A stretch of DNA of 64,000 bases from positions 744,001 to 808,000 of the forward strand of contig CAKMXJ010000005.1 of NCBI GenBank assembly GCA_928724745.1, written 5' to 3'. The translations under genes were made by a program, and so were the position numbers. The notes beneath the pieces were generated by a model, which was not told the origin of the DNA, did not search any database, and saw only the letters and a list, made by a program, of their open reading frames with translations. Of this stretch, positions 24,437-34,050 are shown piece by piece (the first letter of the stretch is position 1; each line of letters starts with the position of its first letter). The DNA comes from Anthracocystis setariae (taxonomy: Eukaryota > Basidiomycota > Ustilaginomycetes > Ustilaginales > Ustilaginaceae).

Positions 24437-27400
24437 CTACAGACAGAAGAGTTTGCTCTGCTTCCTCTTGCTCACCTCCTCCAGCCGTGCTTCCAACGCC
24501 TTCCTAGCCCGCTCCTTAGCCTGCCTCTCCTCCTCAATCTTATCCTCGTACGACTGCTTCTCGAGCATCACGCTGTTCCGCACGTTCTCCACCTCGGTCT
24601 GAACACTGTTGAGCTGCATCCGCATCGCATTCGCCTCACTCGCATACCTCTCCCTCTCGCGTGTCACTTCCGCCAGCTGCACCCGGCTCTTGCGCAGATT
24701 GCGCTCCGAGTCGTTCAGAGCCGCCTCCAGCGTCGCCACCAGATCAATGTTGGCTTGCAGATCCGCCTCGCAGTGGTTCAACTGCTTGGCCAAGTTCTTG
24801 ATCTCCTCAGCTTGCTCCGCTAGCAGACGCCCGAACTTGGGATCCGATGTAGCAGAGATCGTAGCGCCGCCCACCGGACTGTGCATCGAAGTCATCGACG
24901 ATGAGCGAGTCATGAAGGCAACCGCGGTCGGAGATTCCGGTCGCGTCATCTGAGAAGACGTCGACGTACGAGCACCGGCAGAGATGCTGGTACGCATCAT
25001 CTGCGATCCTGTCGCCGACGGAGTGGGCGGTGGAGGCATGTTGGGAGGAGGTGTCGGCGGCGGTGGCTTGGTCTGACCCTGGCTCGCCCGAGCCTGAGCC
25101 AGCCGCGCATCCGTCGCCACCGACTCGTATTCGGATCCCTTCCTGCCGCCGATCGGCGAACGCGCGCCATTCGTCAGAGCCGCAGCCGCAGCATCGTGTT
25201 CACTCTGACTGTGTTGGCCGAAGCTCCCACTTCCATGCGAGCGCACCGACCTCGTCTCGGAACTCTCCAATCGAAGTTGCAGCTCCTTGACACACTGCTC
25301 CTGCTTGGCGCACTCATCGCGTGCTACCTGCAAGTCGGCCTTGAGCTTGCTCATCTCGCCGCGTGTCTTGGAGAGCATCGACTTGTGCGACTCCAACTCG
25401 CGCCTCAGTGCGGCGTCAGCCGCGTTGCGAGCACCACTGTCGCGCGAAGCACTCAGCCCATCTTGCTGCGCCTCTGCCTCCTGTCGGATCGTCTCGATCT
25501 CGATCAACAGCGAGTCTCGCTCCTCCTGCACTTCTGTCAGCGCCGCTTCGAGCGTGATAAGCGCATCGCTCGTGTCGTTCAGCTCAGCACGCAGCGTCTC
25601 GACCTCGTGCGGGTCAACGTCGATCTTGGACAGTAGGTCCTGGTGCTTGCCATGCAGCTCCTCGTAAGCTCGCCGAGTCTCATCGCGATCGGCAGAAACG
25701 ACGTCGAGATCCAGAAGCGAACGCTCCATCTTGGCTGTATGTTCAGCGTGGAGCTTGTCAAGTGCGCTGACGTGCTCGGCTTGGAGTGCTTTAAGTTGTT
25801 CCTCCGAACCACTTCGCTCTTGGTGAACCCTCTCGAGCTCTGCAGCGTGCTCAGCCCTCAGCTGCGCCACACTGTGCTCGTGGTCGGTTTGCAGTGCCTG
25901 GACCTGCGCTTCATGCTGTTCCTTTGCCGCTGCAAGGGTTTGCTTCGATTCAGCCTCTCGGCTAGCCATGGCGCTATCATGCTGCGCGGCTTGCACTTGA
26001 AGCGCTTCGGTCAGAGTAACGTCGGCTGCCTTCTGCTTCTCCTCGTCAGCATCGCTCGACTTACTCGCAGCCGACGCGGCTGCCGATAGGCTGACCTTGT
26101 CAGGATCCTGCGCATGTTGCGGAGCGAGGCTCTGCAAAGCCGTCTGGTGCTCCTGCTTGAGGTTGTCGATGATAGCAGCATGCTCCTCCTTAAGCTGCTT
26201 GAGCTCGGCATGGTGTGAAGCGCTGGCGAAGTCGTTTTCTGCAGCAGAGGCGTCGTTGAGTTCGTCAGTGAGGCTACGACTGCTCGCACCAGACTTGCGC
26301 GGGGCCATAACCTCGCGTGCCTCCGCACTTTCTTTGGCGATAAGCTCCGCACGAAGCCTTTCGATCTCAAGCGACATATTGGTCATCTGGTCCCGCGACA
26401 ACGCTTCGAGTTCCTCGTTGCGCTTCTTGAGGCTTGCCAACTCCGCAGACATGGACTCGACCGTTTGGCGATGCTGCGTCTCCTTGCGAGCCATGGATCG
26501 CATCAGATCATCCAGCATCTGCGTGCCGTTGGCGTCGGCCCCTACTCCCGAAGGACCTCCAGCCATGATCCGACGGATGGCTTCAACATCTTCCTCTGTC
26601 GCAAGCGTCAACGCACGCGTCTCGGCACTTTCGCCATCGACGGGGCCTGAAACGAGCAGCGTCCTCTTCAGCGGCTCATCCGCACTGGAGGAGAGCGCCA
26701 GGCCCTGTCCGGCTTTGCTCGGCGACATCATGGGCGATGCCAAGAGCGACTGCCTCCTGCTCCTCAGATTACTTTCGAGCTCGTGGATCTCATCGTCTCT
26801 CTCCTTCAACGCCTCCTGCAATCGCATCGTCTCCTTTTCGAGCGAAGCCACCTTGCGCTCATAGTTCGCCGGCGAATCGGCCTCGAACGCCTTGAGCGTA
26901 GGTGACGGCGGCACGGATCCAGTCAACGACAACGGTCTTGGTCCCCTCGTCTGCGAGTGCATTTGAGACGGCAAGGCCGACGCAAACTCCAGCGACGAAG
27001 ATTGCGAGATCGATCGAGTGCGGCCGTGAGCGAGCGGCGCGACCCCGGGAGTCCTGGAGCCGCCGTCGCTCTTGTTGTAACCTAAAAAAGAGCCGGAGGA
27101 ACGACGGGTGAGACGGTTGGCTGGGCTAGAGGATTGGCGGTTGGTGGTGTCGATCAGCAAGTGGCCGGGGCGACGACTGGCGAGACCGCGCTGGCCGTTG
27201 CTTGAGCGACCAGGTGTGGAGGGATCACGGTTCTCGTCACCCTGCATGTCGAGAACTTCGAGTTGCTCGTCTTCGCTAGCGTCCTTGTCCAGCTTGAAGG
27301 AAGAGTCGAGCGGGGAGAGCGAAGTACGATCGCCGTTGAGTTTGATCTCTTTGAGCTGCGAGTTGAGCGTGTTGATCTCCATGAGGGACTCGTTGTACTT

Positions 27401-30073
27401 TTGCTTTGTCAATTCGAGCTCGGCACGGATGCTGGATTCGGAGTCGCGAACAGCACGCATCTCTTCCTGGAGCCCAGTCAGACGCTCCTCGAGCTCCTTG
27501 GTGGCGGTGGCGGAGCCGTTTTGCTCCACTTCCGTGGCAGAAGCCTGCTCCAATTCGCCGTTGTGGGTCTGGGCAGATCCAAGGAGAGCTCCACCAATCC
27601 CACCAGCGGCCACACCCGCCACACCCGCCGCAGCAGCCACTCGCAGCTGCTTGATCTGGTCCGCCAAGGCCTCTTTCTCCTGCTCGTGCCCATCGTGGGC
27701 TTTCGTCAGTTCGTCATGCTGCGCTACCAAGCTATCGAACCTCGATGCCAAGTCCTGATGGTTGGCTGTTGCCTGGGCCAGCTTGGCTTCGAGCCCGCTG
27801 ACTTGGACGAGCTTGGCATCCAGCTCAGCCGCCATGGCTTGCGTCTCCTTGCCGTTGTCCAAGAGCTCGAACCTCGACAGCAGATTGCGATAGTCTTCAT
27901 CCCTCTTTTGCAGATCGGCCTCCATCTTGGCAACCTTGCTGGTCAGCGTGGCTGCAGACTCTTCGCTCGACGCCAACTTGGCCTCGAGGTCGCGGATGTA
28001 CTGCTCGGACGATTTCTCGACGTTTTTCAAGCGGGCGATTTCCTTTTGGAGATCAGCAAGCACGGCAGAATCCGTGTCGCCACGCGTACCGATAGCTTCG
28101 AGCCTTGCTTCGAGCTCTTTGGCATACACCTCGGAGGACGACTCGCGCTCTTGCAGCTTGGCGAGACGGGACTGAAGGTCGGCGACGGTAGCCTCCTTCT
28201 CTTCGAGCTCGCCGCCGATGATCTCGAGATGACTGCTCTGCTGTTCGATCTGTGCTTCGCGCTCGTTGGCGATGTCCTCAACGTAGGCGAGCGCGGCTTT
28301 GGTGAGGTTGAGCTGGCCTTCGAGTGCGTCGATGGACTTTTCGTACTCGACAATGATAGGCTCTGCGGCGCGGAAGAAGTCGTCTTGGCTGCCGTCTTGC
28401 TTGGACGGGTCGAGCTGGGTGCGGAGCTGCGTGACTTCGGCGGTGAGCTGGCTGTGCTTCTGGCTGAGAGAGGCGTACTTGTCCTGCCAGGCGAGGATCT
28501 CACGTTGAGTTGTGCGGGTGGCATCTTTGTTGCGTGGGTCATCGAGGTCAACAGCGCCCTTGCCGATGCCCTTGATGATGCTCAACTCCTTGCGGAGGCG
28601 CTGTACGAGGGTTTGGAGATAGTCGACATCGTCCCAGCCCACTTCGACTTCGTTGAGTTCGGCCTTGTTCTTGATGTTGCGGGCACGATTGGCATACTGA
28701 AGCGTGTTGACGGTCTCGCTAACGTTGTACTCTGTAGGCGAGACACAAGCAATCATGAGGGTGTGCGCATTGCCACCTAGACTGTCTTGCAGCAATCGAG
28801 TGAGCTTACTGTCTCGATAGGGGATGTGGGTTGTGCGCCTAGCCTTGGCTGGGTCGCCAAGCGCGGAAATGACGTTGCCAAGGGCATGAAGGCCCGAGTT
28901 GATCGAGATACCCTCTTTGACACGATCGCCTTGGGCTGCGGTACGCTTGAGACGCTCGGAACCCGCCAGATCGACAAAGTGGAATTTGCTCATGACGGTG
29001 ATCCACTCGCCGTCTGCACTGTTGGAACTGGCGGAGTCATCGCCGAGGTCAGCCATGGCGCTGGCGGGACGCAGGCCGATCGACGAGTTGCGCTTGTGAA
29101 GACCTGGAATGCCACTGGGAGTTCTGCGACCGAACGAAGGAGATGCGACACGCCCGGCTAGGGGAATGCCCGAGGCTCGCGAGAGACTCGAAACTTGCTT
29201 TCCCGCTGGTGTCAATCGTCCAGGTGCAGAGGTGGGAGGTGGACCTGATCCGACCCACTTCTTTTGGGTGAGCGTCATGGAGAAGATAGCGTGGGATCGA
29301 GAGGACTGGGCGTTCATGTCGGTTTCGTTGGTTCTTCGGACGGAACTACCTTGCAGGAGGAAGTTCATGACCTCGGCGACGTTGTTGACCTTGACCTCGC
29401 GCAGACCGCTCCAGATGATTTGACCATTTTTGCCTTCGCGAATCTGAACGTGAGGCCTTGCCTCGCCGTCTGCATCACCCAGCAGATCGATGAGGTCCTC
29501 GTTGTAGATCTCGATAAAGCTGACCTTGGCGTTGTACTGGGTGCCAGCAGACTTGTTCTGACGCATCAACGAAAAGATGCGAGCCACAGCGCGTGGGATG
29601 ATGCCCATCTGTGGATCCGTTGAACGCCCTGCTACGAGACCTTCGTAGTCGACCTCATCGCCAACGGAGGTGCCCATAGTATACGACTTTCCACTCGAGG
29701 TTTGACCGTATGCCAAGATGGTGACATTGTAGCCTTCCATGAAGCGATCGACGAGGGGCTCTGCTACCGAGAAGATTTCGGGCTGGCCATCGGTTGGGGG
29801 GAAGACACGATCAAAGCTGAAAGCCTGGCGATCTTTGCGGGATTGCGTCAGTGCGGAAGAGGCTCCTGCGCCAGGGCCGGCGGACGGGGTCGCTCCGGGT
29901 TCTACGACGAGGGTGCTGGTAGAGTTTGCGGTCAAGACGGATTTCTGCCATCTTGGCGGGATGTTGGTCTGATCGGCGGAGGTGACGGGTCGGATACGAA
30001 CAGCAACCTGGACGGAAGTTGTATTGGATGAGGAGGGGGTGGAAGCACCACTTGCTTCCCGTGTCCGCGACAT
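24437..30073 (-). CDS. Kinesin-4-like motor protein with long coiled-coil tail, 1878 aa
   Basis: An N-terminal microtubule motor. The motor domain covers about residues 20-470: VQVAVRIRPV, FSFDRVFPP, P-loop GQTSSGKS (123-130), switch I NAQSSRSHAIF (254-264), switch II VDLAGSERLKRT (367-378) and the SINSGLHALGNVISAL/YRDSKLTRLLQDSLGG helix. The neck region AELNEVEVGWDDVDYL followed by a long coiled coil resembles the KIF4/KIF21 (kinesin-4) class. Coiled coil alternates with Ser-rich linkers to the end (TPGRSSNGQRGLASRRPGHL; proline stretch PPPPTPPPNMPPPPTPSA near residue 1690). About 85 extra residues (272-358), Ser/Gly/Pro-rich, sit in loop L10 between strand HAIFSMTLTQ and switch II. The start MSRTREASG is an ATG, and no intron is seen. 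The cargo or mitotic role is not visible in the sequence. Confidence 0.9.
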   Translation of the reverse strand: MSRTREASGASTPSSSNTTSVQVAVRIRPVTSADQTNIPPRWQKSVLTANSTSTLVVEPGATPSAGPGAGASSALTQSRKDRQAFSFDRVFPPTDGQPEIFSVAEPLVDRFMEGYNVTILAYGQTSSGKSYTMGTSVGDEVDYEGLVAGRSTDPQMGIIPRAVARIFSLMRQNKSAGTQYNAKVSFIEIYNEDLIDLLGDADGEARPHVQIREGKNGQIIWSGLREVKVNNVAEVMNFLLQGSSVRRTNETDMNAQSSRSHAIFSMTLTQKKWVGSGPPPTSAPGRLTPAGKQVSSLSRASGIPLAGRVASPSFGRRTPSGIPGLHKRNSSIGLRPASAMADLGDDSASSNSADGEWITVMSKFHFVDLAGSERLKRTAAQGDRVKEGISINSGLHALGNVISALGDPAKARRTTHIPYRDSKLTRLLQDSLGGNAHTLMIACVSPTEYNVSETVNTLQYANRARNIKNKAELNEVEVGWDDVDYLQTLVQRLRKELSIIKGIGKGAVDLDDPRNKDATRTTQREILAWQDKYASLSQKHSQLTAEVTQLRTQLDPSKQDGSQDDFFRAAEPIIVEYEKSIDALEGQLNLTKAALAYVEDIANEREAQIEQQSSHLEIIGGELEEKEATVADLQSRLAKLQERESSSEVYAKELEARLEAIGTRGDTDSAVLADLQKEIARLKNVEKSSEQYIRDLEAKLASSEESAATLTSKVAKMEADLQKRDEDYRNLLSRFELLDNGKETQAMAAELDAKLVQVSGLEAKLAQATANHQDLASRFDSLVAQHDELTKAHDGHEQEKEALADQIKQLRVAAAAGVAGVAAGGIGGALLGSAQTHNGELEQASATEVEQNGSATATKELEERLTGLQEEMRAVRDSESSIRAELELTKQKYNESLMEINTLNSQLKEIKLNGDRTSLSPLDSSFKLDKDASEDEQLEVLDMQGDENRDPSTPGRSSNGQRGLASRRPGHLLIDTTNRQSSSPANRLTRRSSGSFLGYNKSDGGSRTPGVAPLAHGRTRSISQSSSLEFASALPSQMHSQTRGPRPLSLTGSVPPSPTLKAFEADSPANYERKVASLEKETMRLQEALKERDDEIHELESNLRSRRQSLLASPMMSPSKAGQGLALSSSADEPLKRTLLVSGPVDGESAETRALTLATEEDVEAIRRIMAGGPSGVGADANGTQMLDDLMRSMARKETQHRQTVESMSAELASLKKRNEELEALSRDQMTNMSLEIERLRAELIAKESAEAREVMAPRKSGASSRSLTDELNDASAAENDFASASHHAELKQLKEEHAAIIDNLKQEHQTALQSLAPQHAQDPDKVSLSAAASAASKSSDADEEKQKAADVTLTEALQVQAAQHDSAMASREAESKQTLAAAKEQHEAQVQALQTDHEHSVAQLRAEHAAELERVHQERSGSEEQLKALQAEHVSALDKLHAEHTAKMERSLLDLDVVSADRDETRRAYEELHGKHQDLLSKIDVDPHEVETLRAELNDTSDALITLEAALTEVQEERDSLLIEIETIRQEAEAQQDGLSASRDSGARNAADAALRRELESHKSMLSKTRGEMSKLKADLQVARDECAKQEQCVKELQLRLESSETRSVRSHGSGSFGQHSQSEHDAAAAALTNGARSPIGGRKGSEYESVATDARLAQARASQGQTKPPPPTPPPNMPPPPTPSATGSQMMRTSISAGARTSTSSQMTRPESPTAVAFMTRSSSMTSMHSPVGGATISATSDPKFGRLLAEQAEEIKNLAKQLNHCEADLQANIDLVATLEAALNDSERNLRKSRVQLAEVTRERERYASEANAMRMQLNSVQTEVENVRNSVMLEKQSYEDKIEEERQAKERARKALEARLEEVSKRKQSKLFCL

Positions 30074-31723
30074 GGTGTGATGGCGAGTGAGTGTACGAGA
30101 ACCGAAAGGGTGTTTCTAAACACGATTCTAGATGGATTACGTCAAGGAAGGCTCGTCGTCCGTGATGGGGTGGATGTGGTGAAGGCTCAGTTGCGGCAGC
30201 CGGTGAATCCAATGGCAGAATCGTAAGGAAGTGGTGATTCGGAACCAGCCCGAAATGTCGACGATGGAGATGGAGCAAGTTTGAATTGTCGGAAGCTTGG
30301 CCGAAAGTGGGAGTGCCTAGATAGATGCACGGTTGAATGAAAGACAGCGGTCGGGAAATTGCGTAGACCAAGCGTCGACGGATTATCGGGTCGAATCCGA
30401 CCAGATACCTAGCCGGTACTTGATGTTGTTCGTGTAGACGACGACGACAACGACGGTGATGGTGGGGGTGTTGATTGGTGAGATGTCTCAAGTGCCATGT
30501 CGACCCGCCACGAGAAAGAGAGAAATTGCGCGGCGTGACAGCCAGGCAGCCAGGCAGGCAGGCAGACACGAGATTGAGACAAAGGGCGGACAAAGTTTTA
30601 CTGTAAAAAAAAAAAAAAAAAGCCACCAACCAACGCCAAATGCCAGCACGCAACTAAGCGAGAGGTCCTTGCTGCACCCTTTTTTTTTTTTAGGCTGCGC
30701 TGCGCGCGTGCGTTGCGTTGCGTTGCGTTGCGTGCATGTCTCTGTGTGTGTTTGCGTGCGTGCGTGCGTGAGTGAGTGAGAAGAGGAAATGCAGCCAAAT
30801 TTGCAGTCTGCTCAGCAATACTGCACTGCAATGTATTGTGTACAGCCAGGCGCAAAAGGGGTCGTTTGCTTGGAATGCGGTAGATGAAACACGGCAACAT
30901 CATCTTTGGAGTGTGGGGCCTTCTTCGTCTTCCTCTTTGATCGTTTTGATTTCAGTATCATGCAGCAGCGACAAGACAATGTACTGCACGAAGCTACGGT
31001 AGCAGGTCTGATGAATCAGCTAGACCAGTGAAGGGATGTCCGACGTGCTCGTGCGTGTTTCTGATCCAGCAGAGTCAAAAGGGGAGGAGGGGAGCATGCA
31101 GAGCGCTACACCATTTGTGTCAAGATGATGAACACACGGGTGGCTGCGCGGGCAGGGAACAGACAAATGAATCAATTGTACAGTACAGTATACTGTACGG
31201 CTAGATAGCAACATATAGTTCAGTTCTGAAGCATCCCAGTGCGCCACCTAGGACCGGCTGGACCTGTTGTCGTTGTTGGTTCCTGTTGGCGTCCCAAAGC
31301 CCGAGAAGGGTAGAGGTGGGCTTTACGCGAAACGCGACAACTACTGCCAAGTGTCCAACGCGAAAAGTCTCACATCGAAAATCAATGTTTGATTTCCATC
31401 ATCAACAGCTTGTTTGGCTTCTCAAAAATTGGGTTTCTTCCGGGTAACAATTGAACGCCGAATTGCCGGGTGACGAATTGCGCGGACAGCTTGCGTTCGT
31501 CTTTCCCTCTACGAAAGTGAAAGCATTGGTGCGTGTCAAGCTGTATTCCAGTCCATACAGCAAAGGTCAGCTTAAAATCAAAGCGGGGTAGAGTAAGAGT
31601 CGTGATGTTGCAGATTGCATGTTTCCCCAGCCTTCCCATTTCTCATTTCTCACCCACCAACACCACCACCACCACCACCACCGCTACTGACCTTGTCGGC
31701 CGTCAAGTACGAGATCGATCAAG
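30074..31723. promoter_or_regulatory. Divergent region kinesin / enoyl-CoA hydratase
   Basis: This 1.65-kb head-to-head region holds an A-run (30604-30620), a T-run (about 30680-30691), (GCGTT)5 at about 30712-30736, (GTGC)n then (GTGA)n at 30749-30780, a GTACAG-type cluster at 31178-31198 with an internal palindrome, and (CAC)8 at about 31661-31682 just before the hydratase ATG. No gene is supported. Confidence 0.45.
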
Positions 31724-32689
31724 ATGGCGTGGCGAGCAATCAATCCGCATCCGCGCGTCTGCGATGTGGACGTGGCGAACTTCGACTACTCGACGTACGC
31801 TTGGAAAGAAATCGTGGTCGAACTGCGACGCGACGGGATCGCTGTGGTTTACCTGAACCGGCCCAAGGAATACAACACGTTTACGGGCGACATGGCTCAT
31901 TCGCTCATGTTTGCATTCGAACTGTTTGATGTGGATGAGCGCGTCAAGGTTTGCATCATCACGGGTGGTGGGGGAAAAGTGTTCTGTGCTGGCGCGTATC
32001 TAGCCTCAGGTTTCGGAGCGATTGCCGAGCATGCTCAGGGACATCGCGATGGTGGTGGACAGGTGGGTCTTGCGATTTTGCGGTGTCGAAAACCGAGCAT
32101 CGCCGCGATCAACGGCAACGCCATCGGCATCGGTGTCACCATGACGTTGTCGTGTGACTTTAGGTTGGTCGCCGACAATGCCAAGGTGGCAATCCCATTT
32201 GTCCAACGCGGCATTGCGATGGAGGCGTGTTCATCGTACTTGCTGCCGAGGTTGATCGGTGTGACCAAGGCGATGGATATTATTTTGAGTGGCGATGTGA
32301 GGAGTCCCAGTGACCCTAGTTATGCAGCGCTGTGGTCGAGGCCACCGCTACCGCAGGACAAGGTGTTGGACGAATCGATCGGTTTGGCGAAAAAGCTGGT
32401 GCAGAACAGTTCAGTGTCGATGGCACTATGCAAGGCACAAATCTGGAGACAGATGGATAGTCCCGAAGATGCGCACCTGATGGAAAGTCAGGGGATCTGG
32501 GAGACAAGTCGACTGGATGGTATGGAGGGAGCTCAAAGTTTCTTGCAGAAGAGGAAGCCGCAATTTCCAGGGACCATGACGGATCTGGAAAAGTTCGCCT
32601 TCTGGCCATGGTGGAGCCAACCCGACGTCTCTAGGGGCGGTCGAGGTCCCGAATCGCTTAAAGCGGCCCAGGCGAAGAGCAAGCTCTAA
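31724..32689 (+). CDS. Peroxisomal enoyl-CoA hydratase/isomerase family protein (PTS1 SKL)
   Basis: A crotonase-fold enzyme of 321 residues acting on acyl-CoA. Family evidence: IAVVYLNRPKEYNTFTGDM, VKVCIITGGGGKVFCAGAYL (CoA-binding and first oxyanion-hole segment), KPSIAAINGNAIGIGVTMTL (second oxyanion segment), CDFRLVADNAKVAIPFVQRG and LPRLIGVTKAMDIILSGD. The catalytic Glu of the usual LGxxPE motif appears as the GIAMEACSSYLLPR segment. The last three residues are SKL, a perfect type 1 peroxisomal targeting signal, preceded by basic AQAK. A peroxisomal beta-oxidation or isomerase role is inferred; the exact substrate is not. It is convergent with NC2-beta, with 139 bp between stops. No intron. 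Confidence 0.88.
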   Translation: MAWRAINPHPRVCDVDVANFDYSTYAWKEIVVELRRDGIAVVYLNRPKEYNTFTGDMAHSLMFAFELFDVDERVKVCIITGGGGKVFCAGAYLASGFGAIAEHAQGHRDGGGQVGLAILRCRKPSIAAINGNAIGIGVTMTLSCDFRLVADNAKVAIPFVQRGIAMEACSSYLLPRLIGVTKAMDIILSGDVRSPSDPSYAALWSRPPLPQDKVLDESIGLAKKLVQNSSVSMALCKAQIWRQMDSPEDAHLMESQGIWETSRLDGMEGAQSFLQKRKPQFPGTMTDLEKFAFWPWWSQPDVSRGGRGPESLKAAQAKSKL

Positions 32690-32828
32690 CCCTTTCTCAC
32701 CTTTCCTCTACACACACCATAGCCACCAGCGCTGGGTTTGGATTACATGATATCGATTACATGTTGGTACAAATACGATCGAAAATGGCACACCATGACA
32801 GGAGACGAGCACCTTGCACGATTGCAAT

Positions 32829-33263
32829 TCAATTTGCTGCCTCGAACCTGGCCTTACTCGCTGCGAACAACAACTCTTGCTGTTTCTGCAGTTCCTCCTC
32901 TGTCAAACCGCTCTGTTCCATCCTGGTTGTTTTCCTCTCGCGATCCTTCTGTGCGGCCTTGTGTTCCGAGAGTACATCCTTGACCTCGTCGATAAAGCTT
33001 GGGAAGCCAAGATCGTCCAACGCCTTGACGACATGTTCGGGAGCGATGGTCTTCTTCTGATCCTTCTCACACACCTCGTTGGCTTCGGACGACAAGAGGT
33101 GGATGAACTCTACACAGCACTCGATGAGCAGATCGCGCGTGTCCTTCGAACAGATCACGTCCTTGGGCAGCATTTCCGAGATGAGTTTCTGCACCGTCGC
33201 TTTGGGTAGTGACAGTTCGTCATCGGCACCGGCGCCAGATGCCAGACGTTCATCGTCTGACAT
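32829..33263 (-). CDS. NCB2: NC2-beta / Dr1 histone-fold transcription regulator
   Basis: The beta subunit of Negative Cofactor 2, which with NC2-alpha clamps TBP on DNA and controls pre-initiation complex assembly. The product has 144 residues. The histone fold occupies about residues 18-100: LSLPKATVQKLISEMLP, VICSKDTRDLLIECCVEFIH, LLSSEANEVCEKDQKKTIAP and EHVVKALDDLGFPSFIDEV. These blocks are almost diagnostic for Dr1. The C-terminal basic/Gln helix with LTEEELQKQQELLFAASKAR is the repression region. Length fits the family (yeast Ncb2 146). No intron is needed. Confidence 0.95.
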   Translation of the reverse strand: MSDDERLASGAGADDELSLPKATVQKLISEMLPKDVICSKDTRDLLIECCVEFIHLLSSEANEVCEKDQKKTIAPEHVVKALDDLGFPSFIDEVKDVLSEHKAAQKDRERKTTRMEQSGLTEEELQKQQELLFAASKARFEAAN

Positions 33264-34050
33264 TATTGTGATACTGGATCTGTGTGCTGAATGAGAGATC
33301 AGCCGAGAGGAGCGAAGAAAAACGAGAATTGGGCTTGTTAGGTTCCAGCCCAGAATCGGGTGATGAGGATGTTAGGTCGACGCGTTGCAGAGATTGAAGA
33401 AAAAGTGGGAAATTGGCTTGGTTTGAGGGTGAATATTGGAAGAAAAGTGGGGGGGGGGAAGATGAGGAGGGAGTGGTCGAGGCCAAAATCCAATTTGCTT
33501 TTATTCAGGGGAAATGGTGGGGGTCGTCTCATGCCCGAGCGTGCGCAACGGGACCTGTCTGTCTTGACTCGGGTCGCGATTCGGCGAGAAAACGCCCACA
33601 AGAAAAACCAAAAAAGAAAAAAAAAATAAAAAAATGATTTGCGTCAGGTTGCGTGTCATCCAAGACCAAGACGCGAAAACTGAAATGGTCGTTGGACACA
33701 CGGACCAAGCCCTCTCTCTCTCCCCTCCCCTTTTTTTTTCTTGTTTGAAAACGTGGAATGAACGCGCTGATGAATCTCGGCGCAATGATTTGAGGATATG
33801 AAATCGGCTGCATTGCCAAATCGGGGGGGGGGGGGGATGCATCTGAACCCTGTCGATGTGATGACTCGATCTGACGTCCAACTCCGCGCGCTCTGTTTTC
33901 TTTCAGAAGAAACTCCAAACCGGTGCGTGTGCATTGACCTGCATCGTTTCCACCTGTCATGACAGACAGAGAATCCAATCCAACTCGCTGCCAATCTCGT
34001 TGTTGATTCAACACCATCCTTCTTCCATCTTTGAACGCAGTGCATCCAAG
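33264..34050. promoter_or_regulatory. Divergent region NC2-beta / DAHP synthase
   Basis: It holds a G-run near 33450-33459, A-rich 33600-33635, a (CT)n-T9 stretch at 33711-33740 and a G12 run near 33825-33836. The DAHP synthase open frame extends upstream to 33934 without a good ATG. A leader intron is possible but not shown. Confidence 0.45.

Noticed and set aside
24437..24460. Possible prenylation signal at the kinesin C-terminus (ends LFCL)
   Set aside because: The cysteine is second from the end, not in the CaaX position.
27263..28780. 505-codon antisense frame inside the kinesin gene
   Set aside because: A shadow of the coiled-coil coding sequence; high GC at third positions keeps the opposite strand open.
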